NCBI GenBank assembly: GCA_000507305.1
Contig: DF239656.1
Coordinates: 111,752 to 175,751, forward strand
From: Breviolum minutum Mf 1.05b.01
Taxonomy: Eukaryota > Sar > Dinophyceae > Suessiales > Symbiodiniaceae
DNA length: 64,000 bases
Reading direction: 5' to 3'
How positions within the stretch are numbered: the stretch's first letter is position 1; each line of letters opens with the position of its first letter. Under the pieces are notes generated by a model, which did not search any database, was not told where the DNA came from, and saw nothing but the letters and a program-made list of their open reading frames with translations. The position numbers were made by a program, and so were the translations under genes. Positions 1 through 11,129 of this stretch are shown here, in pieces.

Positions 1-284
1 CGCTGCGGCTAAAGGTCTGAGGTACATGGGAAGTAGATACTCCCACAAAAAACATTCAAAAACTCACATTTCCCTGAAAAATTGATGGTTGGAAGCTTAC
101 CTTCCCTTTGAAATGGCCCCTTTTCAGGGGACATGTTCGTTTTGAGGGGACGTAGCAACTATGCCAGCTCGCGGTGTCAATATTTTTGTCATATTTACTG
201 GCAACTCACACCCTAAGGGAACTAAGGTTGTCCTAGGTGAGCAGTGACAAAGACAACCAGCAGTGACTATGAGATGCTGGTGGG

Positions 285-428
285 TTACTTAGAGGTTCAG
301 GATACTTGGTAACTGGTTATATGTAGGTTTATAACCCTAGTTAGGGGACATATAACCCACTTATAGGCTTATAGGGGTTATAACCCTGGTTACTATCCAG
401 TTACTAAGTATCCTGAACCTCCAAGTAA
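285..428. repeat. Palindromic MITE-like element
   Basis: The ends are long imperfect inverted repeats: AGAGGTTCAGGATACTTGGT on the left mirrors CTAAGTATCCTGAACCTCCA on the right. The middle holds TTATAACCC-type sequence shared with other elements here. No open reading frame; it could fold into a long hairpin. Confidence 0.75.
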
Positions 429-485
429 GGTTCCGGGATGCCTATTTTCATGCTTGATTTTTTTTTTTCGTCGCATATGATTCCC

Positions 486-577
486 AGGTGGTGGTTTCAA
501 ACATTTTTTATTTTCACCCCTGGGGAAATGATCTAATTTGACTAACTTTTTTGAGATGGGTTGAAACCGTCAACTAG
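486..577. repeat. F1 MITE (CTAG/GTGGTGGTTTCAA family)
   Basis: Copy of the commonest family in the window. It begins AGGTGGTGGTTTCAA, has the usual core TTTTCACCCCTGGGGAAATG, and ends TTGAAACC(G)TCAACTAG. The 5' CT of the CTAG end is lost. Confidence 0.85.
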
Positions 578-1675
578 ATTCTGTTATTTTTTTCATCCCC
601 AAAAAAGCAAAACAGAAAGAAACAAGTTGTTTTGCTCGTTGCTCAGCTATTACCGGCTTCCTGAGAGGTGGCTAACTGGGAACCCTCCCGATTTTTTCTT
701 GGGGAACCTTACTAAGGAACCTTAGGGGTATTTTCGCTGTACGAAACTATCGGGTCCAAGATGATGTGGGGATCACCCCCCTTGGACATTACCCCCCCCT
801 TGGACAAGCATCTTTTCGATCGGAGACCCATTGAATTGACGGCCCCTAGGTATTCCTCTTTCTGAACGGAGCCTGGGGTTCTTGAAAATCCCTTGAAAAC
901 AGGGTCCGAATCTTTTCGTAAAAAAATGTTCCAAGTATCTTAAGGGTCTCAAATCCAAGAAATACTCCATGGGAATTGAAGGATTACCAACCACCATGAC
1001 CTTATTAAGGCCGGCTATTTCTTGGGAGGGTGGCATTGGTACCCTTAAACTCCCATGAAATACGGGGCCCCTTGAAGGCGCAAATCAATTCCGAAGTTGC
1101 CTTCAACTTCCGCTGGCCAGGTACCCCGCACCCGGACGTCGGACCACTCTGGCATGGTCTGGGAACTACTGATGGGTTGGTTTGGGATGGGTTGATTGAG
1201 GGTTTGGTTAGTATTAGATATTATTTTGTGCATATCATTATATAGTACATGTATATACCTATAAACTATTTTACACTGATACTCCAAAATAATATTTAGT
1301 TGTATATACATATATTTTCAGAATAGTATATTATTGATTATTTTTGTAATTTACACTGTACATTTGCGAAATTTGATAGAAACACCCCCCCAAAAAATAG
1401 TCAAAAATTGATTGCGGATGGGGTTGTAGGTTGCAAAACATCTGCAGCCGCTACAGCCTTAAGTAGGCACAAGTTGGACCCAATAGCTCTTTGAAGAAAA
1501 ATATTACCAAACATTGCAGGTATCTAAAAATGGAGGTATATACCAGCACCCTCAAAGGGGTGCCAAATGGTTCCTAAAGGCTGTCAAATCACCATCCCTT
1601 AGCGTTTCATTGGCACCCCTTTGAAGGTCCAGGTACCACCATTTTGGGGTACCACCATTTAAAGAAACACCCATA

Positions 1676-1805
1676 TACTCACCTATAGTATGTCAGCTGT
1701 ATGGATACGTCTTATGTAAGGGTGAAACCCATCCCTCCAAAAATGTCCGGCTGTCAGGTGACCAAGAAACCCTCCATTTTTAGGTACCTGAAACGGAAAC
1801 TTCCG
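1676..1805. repeat. F8 MITE (TTTAGGTACCTGAAA family), worn copy
   Basis: Shares the core GCTGTATGGATACGTCTTAT and the end TTTTTAGGTACCTGAAAC with copies at 31527 and 60108. The left end is poorly preserved. Confidence 0.6.
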
Positions 1806-2444
1806 TGACTCTGGAGATCTCCAACCTACAGTTTTCCATCAAGGAACATTCCATTTCTTATCTGTTTGGGTGGGGGATCAATGCTAAAATTTGTATGGTA
1901 AATCTGAAGTGATCCTTCACCCCAAGTATGGATTTTTTTGGTATGGATTCCTGGATTTCAATGGTAAAAGCTGAGGGATTTCTGAAGTTTGGGTTCGTAT
2001 GGAATAATGATCCCTGTCCATTGACTTGTATGTGCTGGGGTCGATGGTCGATCAACTGCCACTGTCTTTCTGTGGTACTTGGATGGTCATACCCACATTG
2101 ATAAGGGTTTGTATTATGTAGCCATTATAATGATTCCCTATTGAAGGTGGAATGACGATTCCCAACGTAAGGACTTTAGACCCTGGCACAATTTGGTTCC
2201 ATTGACTTATATGAGCAGTGACCATAACCCTGAGTGTTTGCTGTTATAGGGGATTACACTACCCAATGATAGATCATGATAAGGCAATATAAGAATCCCT
2301 ATGAACAAATCAGGATTTCATGGTTCATGTCAAAAGGGTTTGTTTCCGTTGCTCATATGAGTTGTAGTTTGACTTTTTGATTTTCTTGGTTGGCTTCCTG
2401 ATTTCTGTGCACTCAAGACCAATCATTCAATCATACAAACATAT

Positions 2445-2549
2445 GGATGTTTCCAAAAATGGGGTTACCCCCAAATCATCCCATTTTAATAGGGTTTTCC
2501 ATTATTTTCACCATCCATTTTGGGGTGTTTCCCCTATTTTTGGAAATAC
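2445..2549. repeat. F7 MITE (TTTCCAAAAAT family)
   Basis: Inverted ends GTTTCCAAAAATGGGG and CCCCTATTTTTGGAAA surround AATAGGGTTTTCCATTATTT and CACCATCCATTTTGGGG. Related copies lie at 20650, 58703 and 60456. Confidence 0.75.
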
Positions 2550-2754
2550 AAACATATACTTTGGGGGTTGCCACAACTCTGGTTCGCAGTGGGTAGCGGG
2601 TAGCCATAATCTCTTCATTTTTTGAAGGGAACCCGTTTTGAGCCTTCATACTGTGAAGCAGTGCTTAGGCAGGGTCCAAGCCATTGCTTTCAATAATTTT
2701 TGTTTGTATTTTTACCGTGCCAAAATTGAGGGGAAAATGATTCCTGACACATAC

Positions 2755-2879
2755 CCCTAAGGATCCAGATATGTCCTAAGAGTTTGGGAGTTCCCTTGTA
2801 ATCCTATTGTGGGGATGGGATGGTTCGACCATCAAACCTACTCGATCCGGGAAGGGCATGGATCCTTAGGGCACTATAG
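2755..2879. repeat. F9 MITE (CCTAAGGATCC family)
   Basis: Begins CCTAAGGATCCAGATATGTC and ends GGATCCTTAGGG. The interior carries GGGATGGTTCGACCATC. It is nearly identical to 19643-19766 and is found inverted at 55570-55694. Confidence 0.75.
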
Positions 2880-3562
2880 TTACGTTCCTTTCCAACTCTT
2901 ACCTTCTCAGTGAAATTTTCAAGGCCCCTTGGGCCCCAGACTATTCCCATAGCACTCCCATTAAAAATCCCTAAAGATATGGGAAGCTCGTAGGGGAATA
3001 GTATGGGTCCCGCTTAACATAAGGGGGTCCCATGTCCTTGGGAGTCCCTGGAATCACCCTTGACCTTCCGGAAGGTCTTTCCGTCCCGATGTTCTTTTGT
3101 TGTGTTCTGTTTTTCTTTCGCCTCTTAAGGGGATCCACTCCTCGCCATGTTTCCCCCTGCCCCTTGAAAGAAGACCCTGATAAGGCCGCCTTGGCCTAAG
3201 TATGGTCCTGGCTGGTGGCCAGGGTACCCATTGCCACAGGGTTACCCTTATGCATTCCCATCAAATTGCTTCCATGAAATTAATTTTTAATATGGAAACC
3301 TGGGATCCTGACGCTTTCCAAAGCTCCTCTTGCAGAGGGGTCCAAGCCTCTACGTTCCAATGAAAAAGTTCCATGTCAAATTTCAGGAGTGGTAGCAAAA
3401 TGTGAACGGAAGGATTTCCCCCCTAAGATTCCTCGATGTTTTTTTTAGATTTTTTGTTTTTTATCCCCAAAACAGTGGGGGGAAATGATCCAATTTGACA
3501 AATGTTTTTTCAACTGCGTGGGAGGTTTGACTGGATGTCCTGGGTTGGATTTTCCTCATAAG

Positions 3563-3687
3563 CTTTTCCATTTATCGGGGCCCCGGCTTCCGATGGCGGC
3601 GGTCGCCGAGATCATGTGCAATCACTGTGGCCGATATTTCAATCCAGAAGCTGCTGAGCGACATATTCCCATCTGTGCCAACGTGGG
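3563..3687 (+). CDS. Exon of a C2HC zinc-finger protein
   Basis: The translated stretch MCNHCGRYFNPEAAERHIPI continues to C-A-N-V. It matches the C2HC zinc-finger pattern (Cys-x2-Cys ... His-x3-Cys) of ZC2HC1-type proteins, including the RHxxIC signature. That family is known for small zinc-binding modules, often in tandem, in cilia- or microtubule-associated proteins; the role here is not known. The exon ends at a good donor, GG|GTGAGCC (GT at 3688), and the frame meets a stop right after, so splicing is expected. The 3' splice site is less certain; an AG at 3561-3562 after a T-rich stretch is my choice. A worn F1 element lies just upstream. The other exons were not found. Confidence 0.75.
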
Positions 3688-3699
3688 GTGAGCCTAAGA

Positions 3700-4899
3700 G
3701 GGTGGGTGTGGGACAGGGGCTTGGATTTGTTCCTAGATGATAGATGGCATATGGTCAGGATATCTGTGATGGAACATGAGGCAAGATAACACCAAAAAGC
3801 CAAAAAGGTAGTTAATTTCATTGGTTTCCTTTGCGGGAAGTGTTTTGACATATAGATTTGTTTAAGGTGTTCTTTTATTTTTTAGCATATAGTAAATCAC
3901 CATAGTAAATCACCAGTACACCACCATTTGAAGAATATATATTTTTTTCTAAGCATCTTTTGCACATCTAAAGGTTTTAAAGGACACCAAAGCCAAACAA
4001 TGCAGCAAAACACTCCGGCAAACTAACATAGCTGACTTGAACATCCTCAATTGAAAATAGGACATACATCTTCAAATGGTTGGTATTTCCATTGTCTTGC
4101 TAGTTTAGTGGAGTCTAGTACCAATAGGATCCATGGCATAATGGTAGATTTGCATATACATGGATAGTTTATCTTCATAGTCCCACGGATCCTATGCGGG
4201 TAAAGGGAAATTTGCTTGAACATGTTGTTTCCCCTGGAAGTCAAAGACGAAAGAATGGTGCTCTGGAATTGTTGACTATAAACCCTTACTAAAAGCAATG
4301 CCGTTTTTACGGAAAAAAAACATTCAAACAAATACCCTCCCTGAAACTAACAGCTAGCACCCGAAAATTGATGCTTGGACCGTTTCACGGCACTGTGAGC
4401 CAATCTTTTTTTTCACGGCTGCCAGATCTTCTTTTGGCTCACAGCCTCTCGTGCTAGTGTTACCGGCACACTGCCGAGGATGATGGTGCCTGTTTTTGCG
4501 CGGTTTTTGAACCAAGGCAGTCGCAAAACGGATCAAAACGGCGGAGCGCAAAGGACGGCTTGCAGGTCCTTGTGGTGAGGCTGGGCAGTCGTCGACTGAA
4601 TCACTTGATTGAGCCTGTCCTTCCATGCGGGTGGGCTGCGAATGGAAGCTGCAGGGGACTTGTTGGTCTCGCACTTGTTTGTATCCAGCCTGCGATACAT
4701 GCGGAGTGGACCCGTCTGACGATCGCCACGTGGTGGCTCCTTGGCTGCACGGTTTGGGTTGTAAACGTATAGGCGTACACACTGACTGACGCAGACACAC
4801 ATACGCACTTGATGTTGATCTGAGGCATGTCCTACCTGCAGCGCTGCCCAAAGCCGGGCGAACGGGGTAGCCGCCCGCTGCAGTGATTGAGCTCTGGGA
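3700..4899. other. Non-coding, then GC-rich stretch
   Basis: 3700-4330 is AT-rich. It contains a weak GGATCC palindrome (about 4113-4201), half of an F12 element near 4000-4070 and one end of an F4 element near 4333. From 4350 the GC content rises and open frames exist on both strands, but none shows recognisable protein features, so I do not call a gene. Confidence 0.4.
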
Positions 4900-5155
4900 G
4901 CTCATCTGGGCAAATCAGGATGGCGCAACCCCTCCAAAGTGGACCACTTGGCGCAGGTCAAACGCACTTGGTTGAATGAGGGGGAGCAGAAGATCTCGCG
5001 CTAGCCGGCAACAAGTACGTGCCGGCGGAGCACTGGATGCGTGCTTCCGGCACGCAAGCGCTTGCGCAAGCGAATCCGCAGGACCATGGGCCATGGATGG
5101 TCAGATGGTCGCGGCATGTTTTCGTCAGGAACGCGGGGGGAAGTTGAGTGGAGAG
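4900..5155 (+). pseudogene. Degenerate coding fragment, unrecognised product
   Basis: One frame reads AHLGKSGWRNPSKVDHLAQV and continues KRTWLNEGEQKIS to a stop near 5005. A second, overlapping frame then continues sensibly with YVPAEHWMRASGTQALAQAN, QDHGPWMVRWSRHVFVRNA, to a stop near 5155. The two halves look like one protein broken by a frameshift. The style resembles proteins I have seen in dinoflagellates, but I cannot name a family. It may be a decayed retroelement piece or a decayed host exon. Confidence 0.45.
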
Positions 5156-5370
5156 GTTGCTCGCGTGTCAGCTTTGCTCCAGGCCAGTTCTCCTATAAGG
5201 TCATGATTGTAACGGAATGCTCCTGGGCCCATCAGGAAATGCCCCCCCTCTTTTCCCGTCGGTGTGAAACGCGAAACTTAAACTATGTTAAACTTCACAA
5301 GTTTTGTGATTGTTTATGCTCACAATGTAGGCGCCATCAAGCGGAACAATAAGACGATCTCCTCTTCCAG

Positions 5371-5439
5371 GCGATGGAAGCAATCGCAGCCAAACTCCAT
5401 AAGACGATTGAAGCAGTTTGCAGGAGGCTGGTGCCATGA
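5371..5439 (+). CDS. Possible short terminal exon
   Basis: A pyrimidine-rich acceptor CTCTTCCAG| at 5370 is followed by an open frame AMEAIAAKLHKTIEAVCRRL, then V-P and TGA. The sequence is amphipathic and helical. No family recognised; it could be chance. Confidence 0.25.
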   Translation, partial: AMEAIAAKLHKTIEAVCRRLVP

Positions 5440-6096
5440 TGCGGAAAGAGCGGCACTTGGCAGCGTGGGCCTATGGGCCGTGGCTGACGAGAACGGAGGT
5501 TGAGGAGATTGGTTGCCAAAGCGCAACGGTGAAGCAGAGTGAGAGTATTGAATGACAACCCAATGACGACCGTTGCATGCAAGTTTACGTACCATAATTG
5601 TTGGTGACTTAAATAGGACATGAGTCTTACCAAGACTTTTGCTTTTCGATGAATGATGTTCCGAACATGTGTCTTTCAAAAAAAATTGTGGATTGGAGTC
5701 TCTGACATGACCTCTGTCTCAAATTTGTGCACGTGCACTCGGATCGTCCGAACTTCTCGGCAAGAACTTGCGTGGATTGGTGGGGTATACACTTACGTGA
5801 ATGACAGCCAATGCGTAGGCTGCTTTGGTAGCAGCGTTTCGGAAGAGTGAGCTGTTGTTTTGAGTCACGATCTCTGATTTCACTGGCAGCGTGTGCTGGC
5901 TGATGCAAAACTTTTTGATCCCGCGTAGCATTTTGAGATCTGATTAGATCAGTTCGGCGCTGTGACCCTGACGAAGCTTTTACCAGGAAGTCCTTCACTC
6001 AGAGCCTGATCTTTTTGGATGACGGAGTCTAAACAAACAACAGGGTCTGAACACAAAAATTAGTCATTAGTCGCTTTTGGAATCTGTTCTGTGCAG
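5440..6096. other. No gene seen
   Basis: Mixed-composition DNA with only short overlapping open frames on both strands. It ends in a possible splice acceptor, TCTGTGCAG, just before the exon-like block at 6097. Confidence 0.4.
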
Positions 6097-6224
6097 GTAT
6101 GGGCTTGGCCAACGCCACACCCGTGACCGAGTATGCGTGGGATGAAGCCACGCAGCAGTGGTGGTGGTACTGGGCCGCAGACTGGTGGGTCTATCTGGAG
6201 GCTCGGATGCCTTTCCTTCTGGTT
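6097..6224 (+). CDS. Exon-like block rich in Trp
   Basis: After CTGTGCAG| the frame reads GLANATPVTEYAWDEATQQW, then WWYWAADWWVYLEARMP. The Trp/Tyr-rich composition is unlike translated intergenic DNA and resembles an expressed domain. A GT-rich donor region follows at about 6222-6230. The product is not recognised. The apparent continuation into poly-Val is simply translation of the GTT repeat. Confidence 0.35.
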
Positions 6225-6235
6225 GTGGGTGTCAC

Positions 6236-6293
<58 letters not shown>

Positions 6294-6301
6294 GCTGTTG
6301 C

Positions 6302-6364
<63 letters not shown>

Positions 6365-6365
6365 C
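6236..6365. repeat. (GTT)n microsatellite, about 130 bp
   Basis: Almost uninterrupted GTT repeat with single GCT and GTC variants. It lies between two exon-like blocks and just before CTGTCCTTCCCGCAG, a strong splice-acceptor context, so it is probably intronic. Long homopolymeric open frames across it, on both strands, are artefacts. Confidence 0.95.
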
Positions 6366-6384
6366 GTTGCTGTCCTTCCCGCAG

Positions 6385-6670
6385 GCAGCGCCCTATGGAA
6401 TGGAGATCTGTGGCTGGGTACCTTGGTCCCGGGATCGCTGGGGCAATGTGGAGTACGACTTCGATGAACTCTGGGTGGGGTCGCACCCCCCACATTGGAG
6501 GAAGGCTGCGTCCTGGACGTGTCTTGACTACACTTCCTGGCGCCATTGCCTGGCAGGCATTCGCAAGCGGGAGCGCTGGCACAAGTGGCAGCGTTCGCAA
6601 TTGGCGCTTACCTCCAAAAGGTGGTTGTGGATGCCATTTGCGACTTCTTGTGACGGTGTCCTTGGCTCAG
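6385..6670 (+). CDS. Exon-like block after (GTT)n intron
   Basis: Acceptor TTCCCGCAG|GCAG is followed by an open frame AAPYGMEICGWVPWSRDRWG, NVEYDFDELWVGSHPPHW and on to a stop at 6678. A possible donor CTCAG|GTTTTT lies at 6671. The duplicated GCAG at the acceptor is typical of repeat-bounded dinoflagellate introns. No family recognised; its frame relation to the upstream block (6097-6224) cannot be proven without cDNA. Confidence 0.35.
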
Positions 6671-6805
6671 GTTTTTGATTTTTTGTAAGGTCAAGTTTCA
6701 TTGCAGATTCATGATTCATATTGTTGGACTTGGACCAAGGCCTGCCACGGCGAGCGTGCCCACCGTCTGAACTAGGAAAAAAGGGCTTCACTGGGAATGA
6801 GGTTG

Positions 6806-6900
6806 GCGTTTTTGTTGTTGTCGTTCTTGTTGTCGTCGTTGTTGTGGTTGTTGTTGTGGTTGATGCTGTTGTTGTTGTTGTTGTTGTTGTTGTTGCCGTT
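6806..6900. repeat. Imperfect (GTT)n/(GTC)n microsatellite
   Basis: Runs of GTTGTT with GTC, GTG and GAT variants; more diverged than the repeat at 6236. No coding meaning. Confidence 0.9.
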
Positions 6901-9026
6901 GGCCTTTGACAGAGGATGTTTGACTTGGAAGATGATCCTTTCCTTTTTGCTTTCCGCCTATTTTAAGGAATAAACTCACTGTTAGTTTCAGGGAGTGTAG
7001 GCGAGCTGTAGGGATGGGATGGGAGATTTAGGCAAATGATAGCGAGTTTGAACGCCCGAGTGTCTACCTGAAATGGTGGTGACACTTTAACAACATCTCC
7101 CTGAACTCTCGCAAAATTTCAGGTTTGGGAATCATAGTGATTTGCCCAGAAATATATGAAGATCGATCTTTCGCAGGACAAGGGCGCCATTGACATCTTA
7201 TTTTGGCCCCCAAAAAACCTTTGTTCAGGTGGTATCTGTATATACTTAAGGTGCGTCCCCCCGTCAGTAAGCCATTTTTTGAAACCTTTGCTTCCTAGTA
7301 CACAGGAGATCCATGACAGGTCCACCAACCCAGGATGCCAGTGACTCCAGAAGCCTAAACATGTAATCTCCCTAGGCATCAATCGTCATATGAGATTTGA
7401 TTGATTGGGATGTCCAACCACCTCCGAAACGCATACGTAGTATTGAGGTGCCGTGCTGAGCTAGGATTCTTAGGTTTTTCTTTTAATCCTGGTGGTCACC
7501 GGCTTCATGGGATGGAGGCCACGCCCAATATACACTGCCAGTGCTGAGATTCTCACATAAACGGATACATCAGATACTGTTGATGGAAGCGATCCTGCTA
7601 ACATTGGTAGTTTATGCCACTATTTACAGGGTGGTCCAGGATTTCTTCCATCAACAGAAATTTGCGCTCTTAAATTGATCAGCCATGGCCATAGGCAATG
7701 TAGACACCATGACACACTTCTTTTGGTTTCAGTCCGAGTGTTTGTTTAATGTTTGTTGCATGGCTAAAAGTATGCACTGTATCACTGTACACCGTACACC
7801 CCCAAAAAAGTAACATGGACATCATGGACACCAAACAACAAAAAATAGTTTCAAATTTCAAGATTTAGAGTTTAAAGTAAATTCCTGTTCCAAACTATGA
7901 TTCTTTGGATCAAAACATGAATCGTGATGGCTGGTCAATTGCCCAAATAAGGATTCATGAAACCCTGCTGTTCCTCCACTTTCATATGTGCCGGGGTCTA
8001 AACTCCCATTGGTTCTCCATGAGAAGGGGACGGTCATAAGCCCAGTAGCAGGGGCTTTTGTACCCATTATACGGATTCCCGTCATCTTTCAGTGCCCAAC
8101 ATCAGGAGTTTAAAGATCCTGGCCATGAAGAAACAACATTTCCGCCAAGCCTTTAAGCCCTTGGTCTCTTTTTTGTTGGTTAAAAAACAACTTTTTGATG
8201 GTGCAATCATTGTTGATTACACTCCGGTAAACATAGCTGCATGAACGTACAATATACCTGTTTTTCTACGTTTTTTTTTAATGCCTTTTAAGTGGCTAGT
8301 TTGAGGACCCAAAAACACTCTGCCATACAGGGATTTGTAACCTTTACCTGGCCTTCACCGGAAAAATCTTCGCCAAATCTTAGGTGGTAAATCGACCTAA
8401 ACCGCCACCCTCCGGGGGCGCCTCCCCAGCCAGGCAGGGTCAGCCGGGTCAGGTGGTTATCAATGGGACGGTTAATAGATATGACCCGTTGTTTTTTTTG
8501 GCCTAGGAAAAGTGGCCTGAAATAAACATGACCCAAAAATATAGTCGTGGAGTTCTGGGGACCCTACTGGTCCAACTTCGGTCCAGGATTTTAGTGCGTA
8601 TCTTATGTCCGGACATGAGCAGCCTGCAAAATCATGGATTCCTACTAAATGGTCCGAGCAAATGAGCAACAAGCGAAGCACCCTCCAGTTTATACTCACG
8701 CTAGGGATCCCGAACCGAAACCTTCCATTTTCCTTTGCTTATACCTGTTTCTATTTTGGATTTGATGTTCATTTGAGGTACTGTACCACCCTTTTCCTGG
8801 AAACTTTGTTTAGCTTTGCTACGGTCAAAAAACATGTCGTTGTGTTTGAATTTCAGGAGTCAGGGGTTGAACAAGATGGATTTACATGGATTTACGGGAC
8901 CCTGACTTTGACACTCAACGGAGTCAATCAATACCTAAAATCTAATGAAACAGGTTTTTTTGGAAGAAGATCCTCTTAGGGACGGATGGCATATGCTCGA
9001 AATCTGATGGGAAGATTTCACCAAGA
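6901..9026. other. Repeat-rich, no gene seen
   Basis: Contains isolated ends of the CCCTGAAACTAAC (F4) family near 6973 and 7085, an F10 element at 7576, and half of an F12 element near 8218. The rest shows no exon-like composition. Confidence 0.5.
7576..7657. repeat. F10 MITE (CTGTTGATGG family)
   Basis: Inverted ends CTGTTGATGGAAGC and TTCTTCCATCAACAG. Related copies lie at 18031 and 48563, with one half at 52192. Confidence 0.75.
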
Positions 9027-9146
9027 CTAGGTGGTGGCAACTCACATACTTTTTTGGAATTTTCACCCCAAAAATTTGGGGAATAGAATTCCCAATTTGA
9101 CTTCTGCAATATGTTTTCAAATGGGTTGGAAAAAACCACCAACTAG
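9027..9146. repeat. F1 MITE
   Basis: CTAGGTGGTGGCAACTC at the left and AACCACCAACTAG at the right. The 28 bp before it (GAAATCTGATGGGAAGATTT, CACCAAGA) are the same as those before the copy at 14026. Confidence 0.9.
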
Positions 9147-9726
9147 AAGATCCTTTTAGTTATGGCATATTCTCGGCATGGATTTGTTTACCAAGGTCAA
9201 GCACCATCACCAAGGTCAAGCACCATCAAAAACCCCACCACTTGAGAGAACATATTTTTGCTTCACTTTTTTTTCCACACGTTTTATGCATTTTATGCAT
9301 ACGTATCCAAGCTTTAGGGATGGCATATGTTTAGGTGGATTTACTTGGCACTCCCATGGATGGATTTTTTGCGGTTGACCCCCTGTTTTGCCTGGGCATC
9401 TTGGACAAATTTTTGTGAACACTCTCTTCAATACACATGTTAGGTGTATCAACATATCAACTGTATCCTTGCCCTATACTTTATCAGAGAATAAGATAAA
9501 TATAAGAGTCTGGGGTGTTCGCCATTTTTTTAAATGACCCTTTGGCAATCCACGATTGTTTCATCGTGAAAACAGGGAAACCCTCCCTGAAACTAACAAC
9601 AAAAGTTCCTGAAAATTGGTGGTTGAAAGATGAATTTCCCTTTGGGTCGCGGCCTATTTTCAGGGGTTATTATATACCGAACAGCAAAATACCCTCTAAA
9701 CAAGTTTATTTAGGATGATTACTACC

Positions 9727-9880
9727 TGCAAGGTGGGCCCCCTAGTAGTTGTAAGTGGGGTTAACACCCCCCCCCCCCCCGTAAATGGCCTTATCAATGG
9801 GTAACTGGGGTGAAATAAACCTACTTCTGGGCTTATAACTCCATGTATTATAAAAACTCGTAGGGGCCCCCACCTTGTGT
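9727..9880. repeat. F2 MITE (TACAAGGTGGGCCCC family)
   Basis: Left end TGCAAGGTGGGCCCCC, right end GGGGCCCCCACCTTGTGT. The centre contains a C homopolymer. Confidence 0.85.
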
Positions 9881-10079
9881 CCCAGTGATATTGGCGTTTT
9901 TTTCTAAAATTACTCGATGTATATTTCCACCACTCGGGAAAGCCACAATATATTTCCACCACTTGAAAGGTGAAAAAACATTTGCAATGGCAACCAGAAA
10001 TCCCAAACACCCCCTTTTTTCAGTGGCGAACTGTTAAACTCTGGGAAGGGTAAACCATCAACAGTAATCAGTAATTTAT

Positions 10080-10193
10080 ACCCCCGAAATTTAACAGCTC
10101 GCCCCTGAAAAATGATGCTTGGAAGATGAGTTTGGATCTTTTTGGGACGTGGCCTATTTTTCGGGGCTTTGGCTGTTAAATTTCAGGTGTGTA
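10080..10193. repeat. F4 MITE (CCCTGAAACTAACAG family), variant
   Basis: Left CCCCGAAATTTAACAGCTCG, right GGCTGTTAAATTTCAGG. It directly abuts, and overlaps by a base or two, the F2 element at 10192. Confidence 0.7.
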
Positions 10194-10330
10194 CAAGATG
10201 GGCCCCTACGATCGTTATAAATGGAGTTATAACCCTTATAAATGGCTTTGTAAATGGGTTTGCCTGGGGTTATAACCCTACAAATAGTGGTTATAACTCC
10301 ATTTATACCTAGTAGGGACCCACCTTGTAG
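10192..10330. repeat. F2 MITE
   Basis: Left TACAAGATGGGCCCCTA, right AGGGACCCACCTTGTAG, with TAAATGGAGTTATAACC and its mirror inside. Confidence 0.88.
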
Positions 10331-11084
10331 GGTGGGTCCCGACCTTTTCCAGCGCCCGGTTTCATCTGGACCGTTTCACGGTTTCCGGTTTTGCAACGGA
10401 ATCCAGCAAGGCCACCTTCGGAGGCGCTGCCTTGCCTTGCCTTGTGGGGTTCGGTGGGTCAAAACTCAACCCCGCCCGGTTTGTTTTTCGTTGGGTCAAA
10501 AAAGGGGGGATGCAATACTTCCCGGAAGTTATAGGATGGAAATGTTATTCCGCATTTTTTAGGTTGAGAAATCATCAACATATGTTTGTTTGGGATTGTT
10601 TCATCGAAATATTGATCGCTACCCTCCCTGAAACTTACAGCGAAAGTTCGTGAAGATTGATTGGCTTGAAAAACTAGGCCTTGCTTTTGGGATACGGCCT
10701 ATTGTCAGGGGCTTGGAGCTGTTAGTTTCAGGGAGTCTCGCAAACCAGTACTTTCATGGAATGTCACCAGCGTGGTTTTTGATCACTGCTCAAGTTTGAT
10801 GACTTTGAGACACCTTTTTTTGGGCCTGTGGAAAATCCAACACTTAGGAAATCCACGTATCATAAATTACATGTTATATAGCGTCTCCATTTTTTTGGGG
10901 GGGGAGGAAATAGATGGGTATTGGATGTATTAGTAGATAATTAGTCTCAATTTTATGGGCCAGCTTCTTCAAAGTGTCCTTTTGATCCCCCAAATGTTGG
11001 TCACGGACCTAGGCCCTGACAAGGTCACTGACTTAGGTCCAAACTAGCTCACGACTCGAAGAACCTGGAATGTGTCGCGAGAAA
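10331..11084. other. No gene seen; one F4 element
   Basis: 10331-10560 is GC-richer and partly open, but nothing is recognisable. An F4 element lies at 10620. The rest is AT-rich and without features. Confidence 0.4.
10620..10735. repeat. F4 MITE
   Basis: Left TACCCTCCCTGAAACTTACA, right AGCTGTTAGTTTCAGGGAGT. Confidence 0.85.
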
Positions 11085-11085
11085 G

Positions 11086-11129
<44 letters not shown>

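Larger units (their letters stand above)
1..3562. other. Repeat-rich non-coding stretch
   Basis: I see no convincing coding sequence here. The stretch holds several short palindromic elements, listed separately, and degenerate pieces of others: an ACATG-type element near 40-150, a strand of the CCGGCTATTT family near 1000-1080, and a worn copy of the CTAG-ended family near 3466-3535 next to the zinc-finger exon. It is most likely intergenic or the intron upstream of that exon. Confidence 0.6.

Noticed and set aside
4354..4905. 183-residue minus-strand open frame
   Set aside because: No motif, Ser/Cys/Arg-biased composition of a GC-rich patch, and several equally open overlapping frames on both strands. 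It also runs into the better plus-strand fragment at 4900.
6133..6688. Long open frames with poly-Leu, poly-Val, poly-Cys, poly-Thr or poly-Gln
   Set aside because: They are translations of the (GTT)n microsatellite in all frames; the repeat probably lies in an intron.
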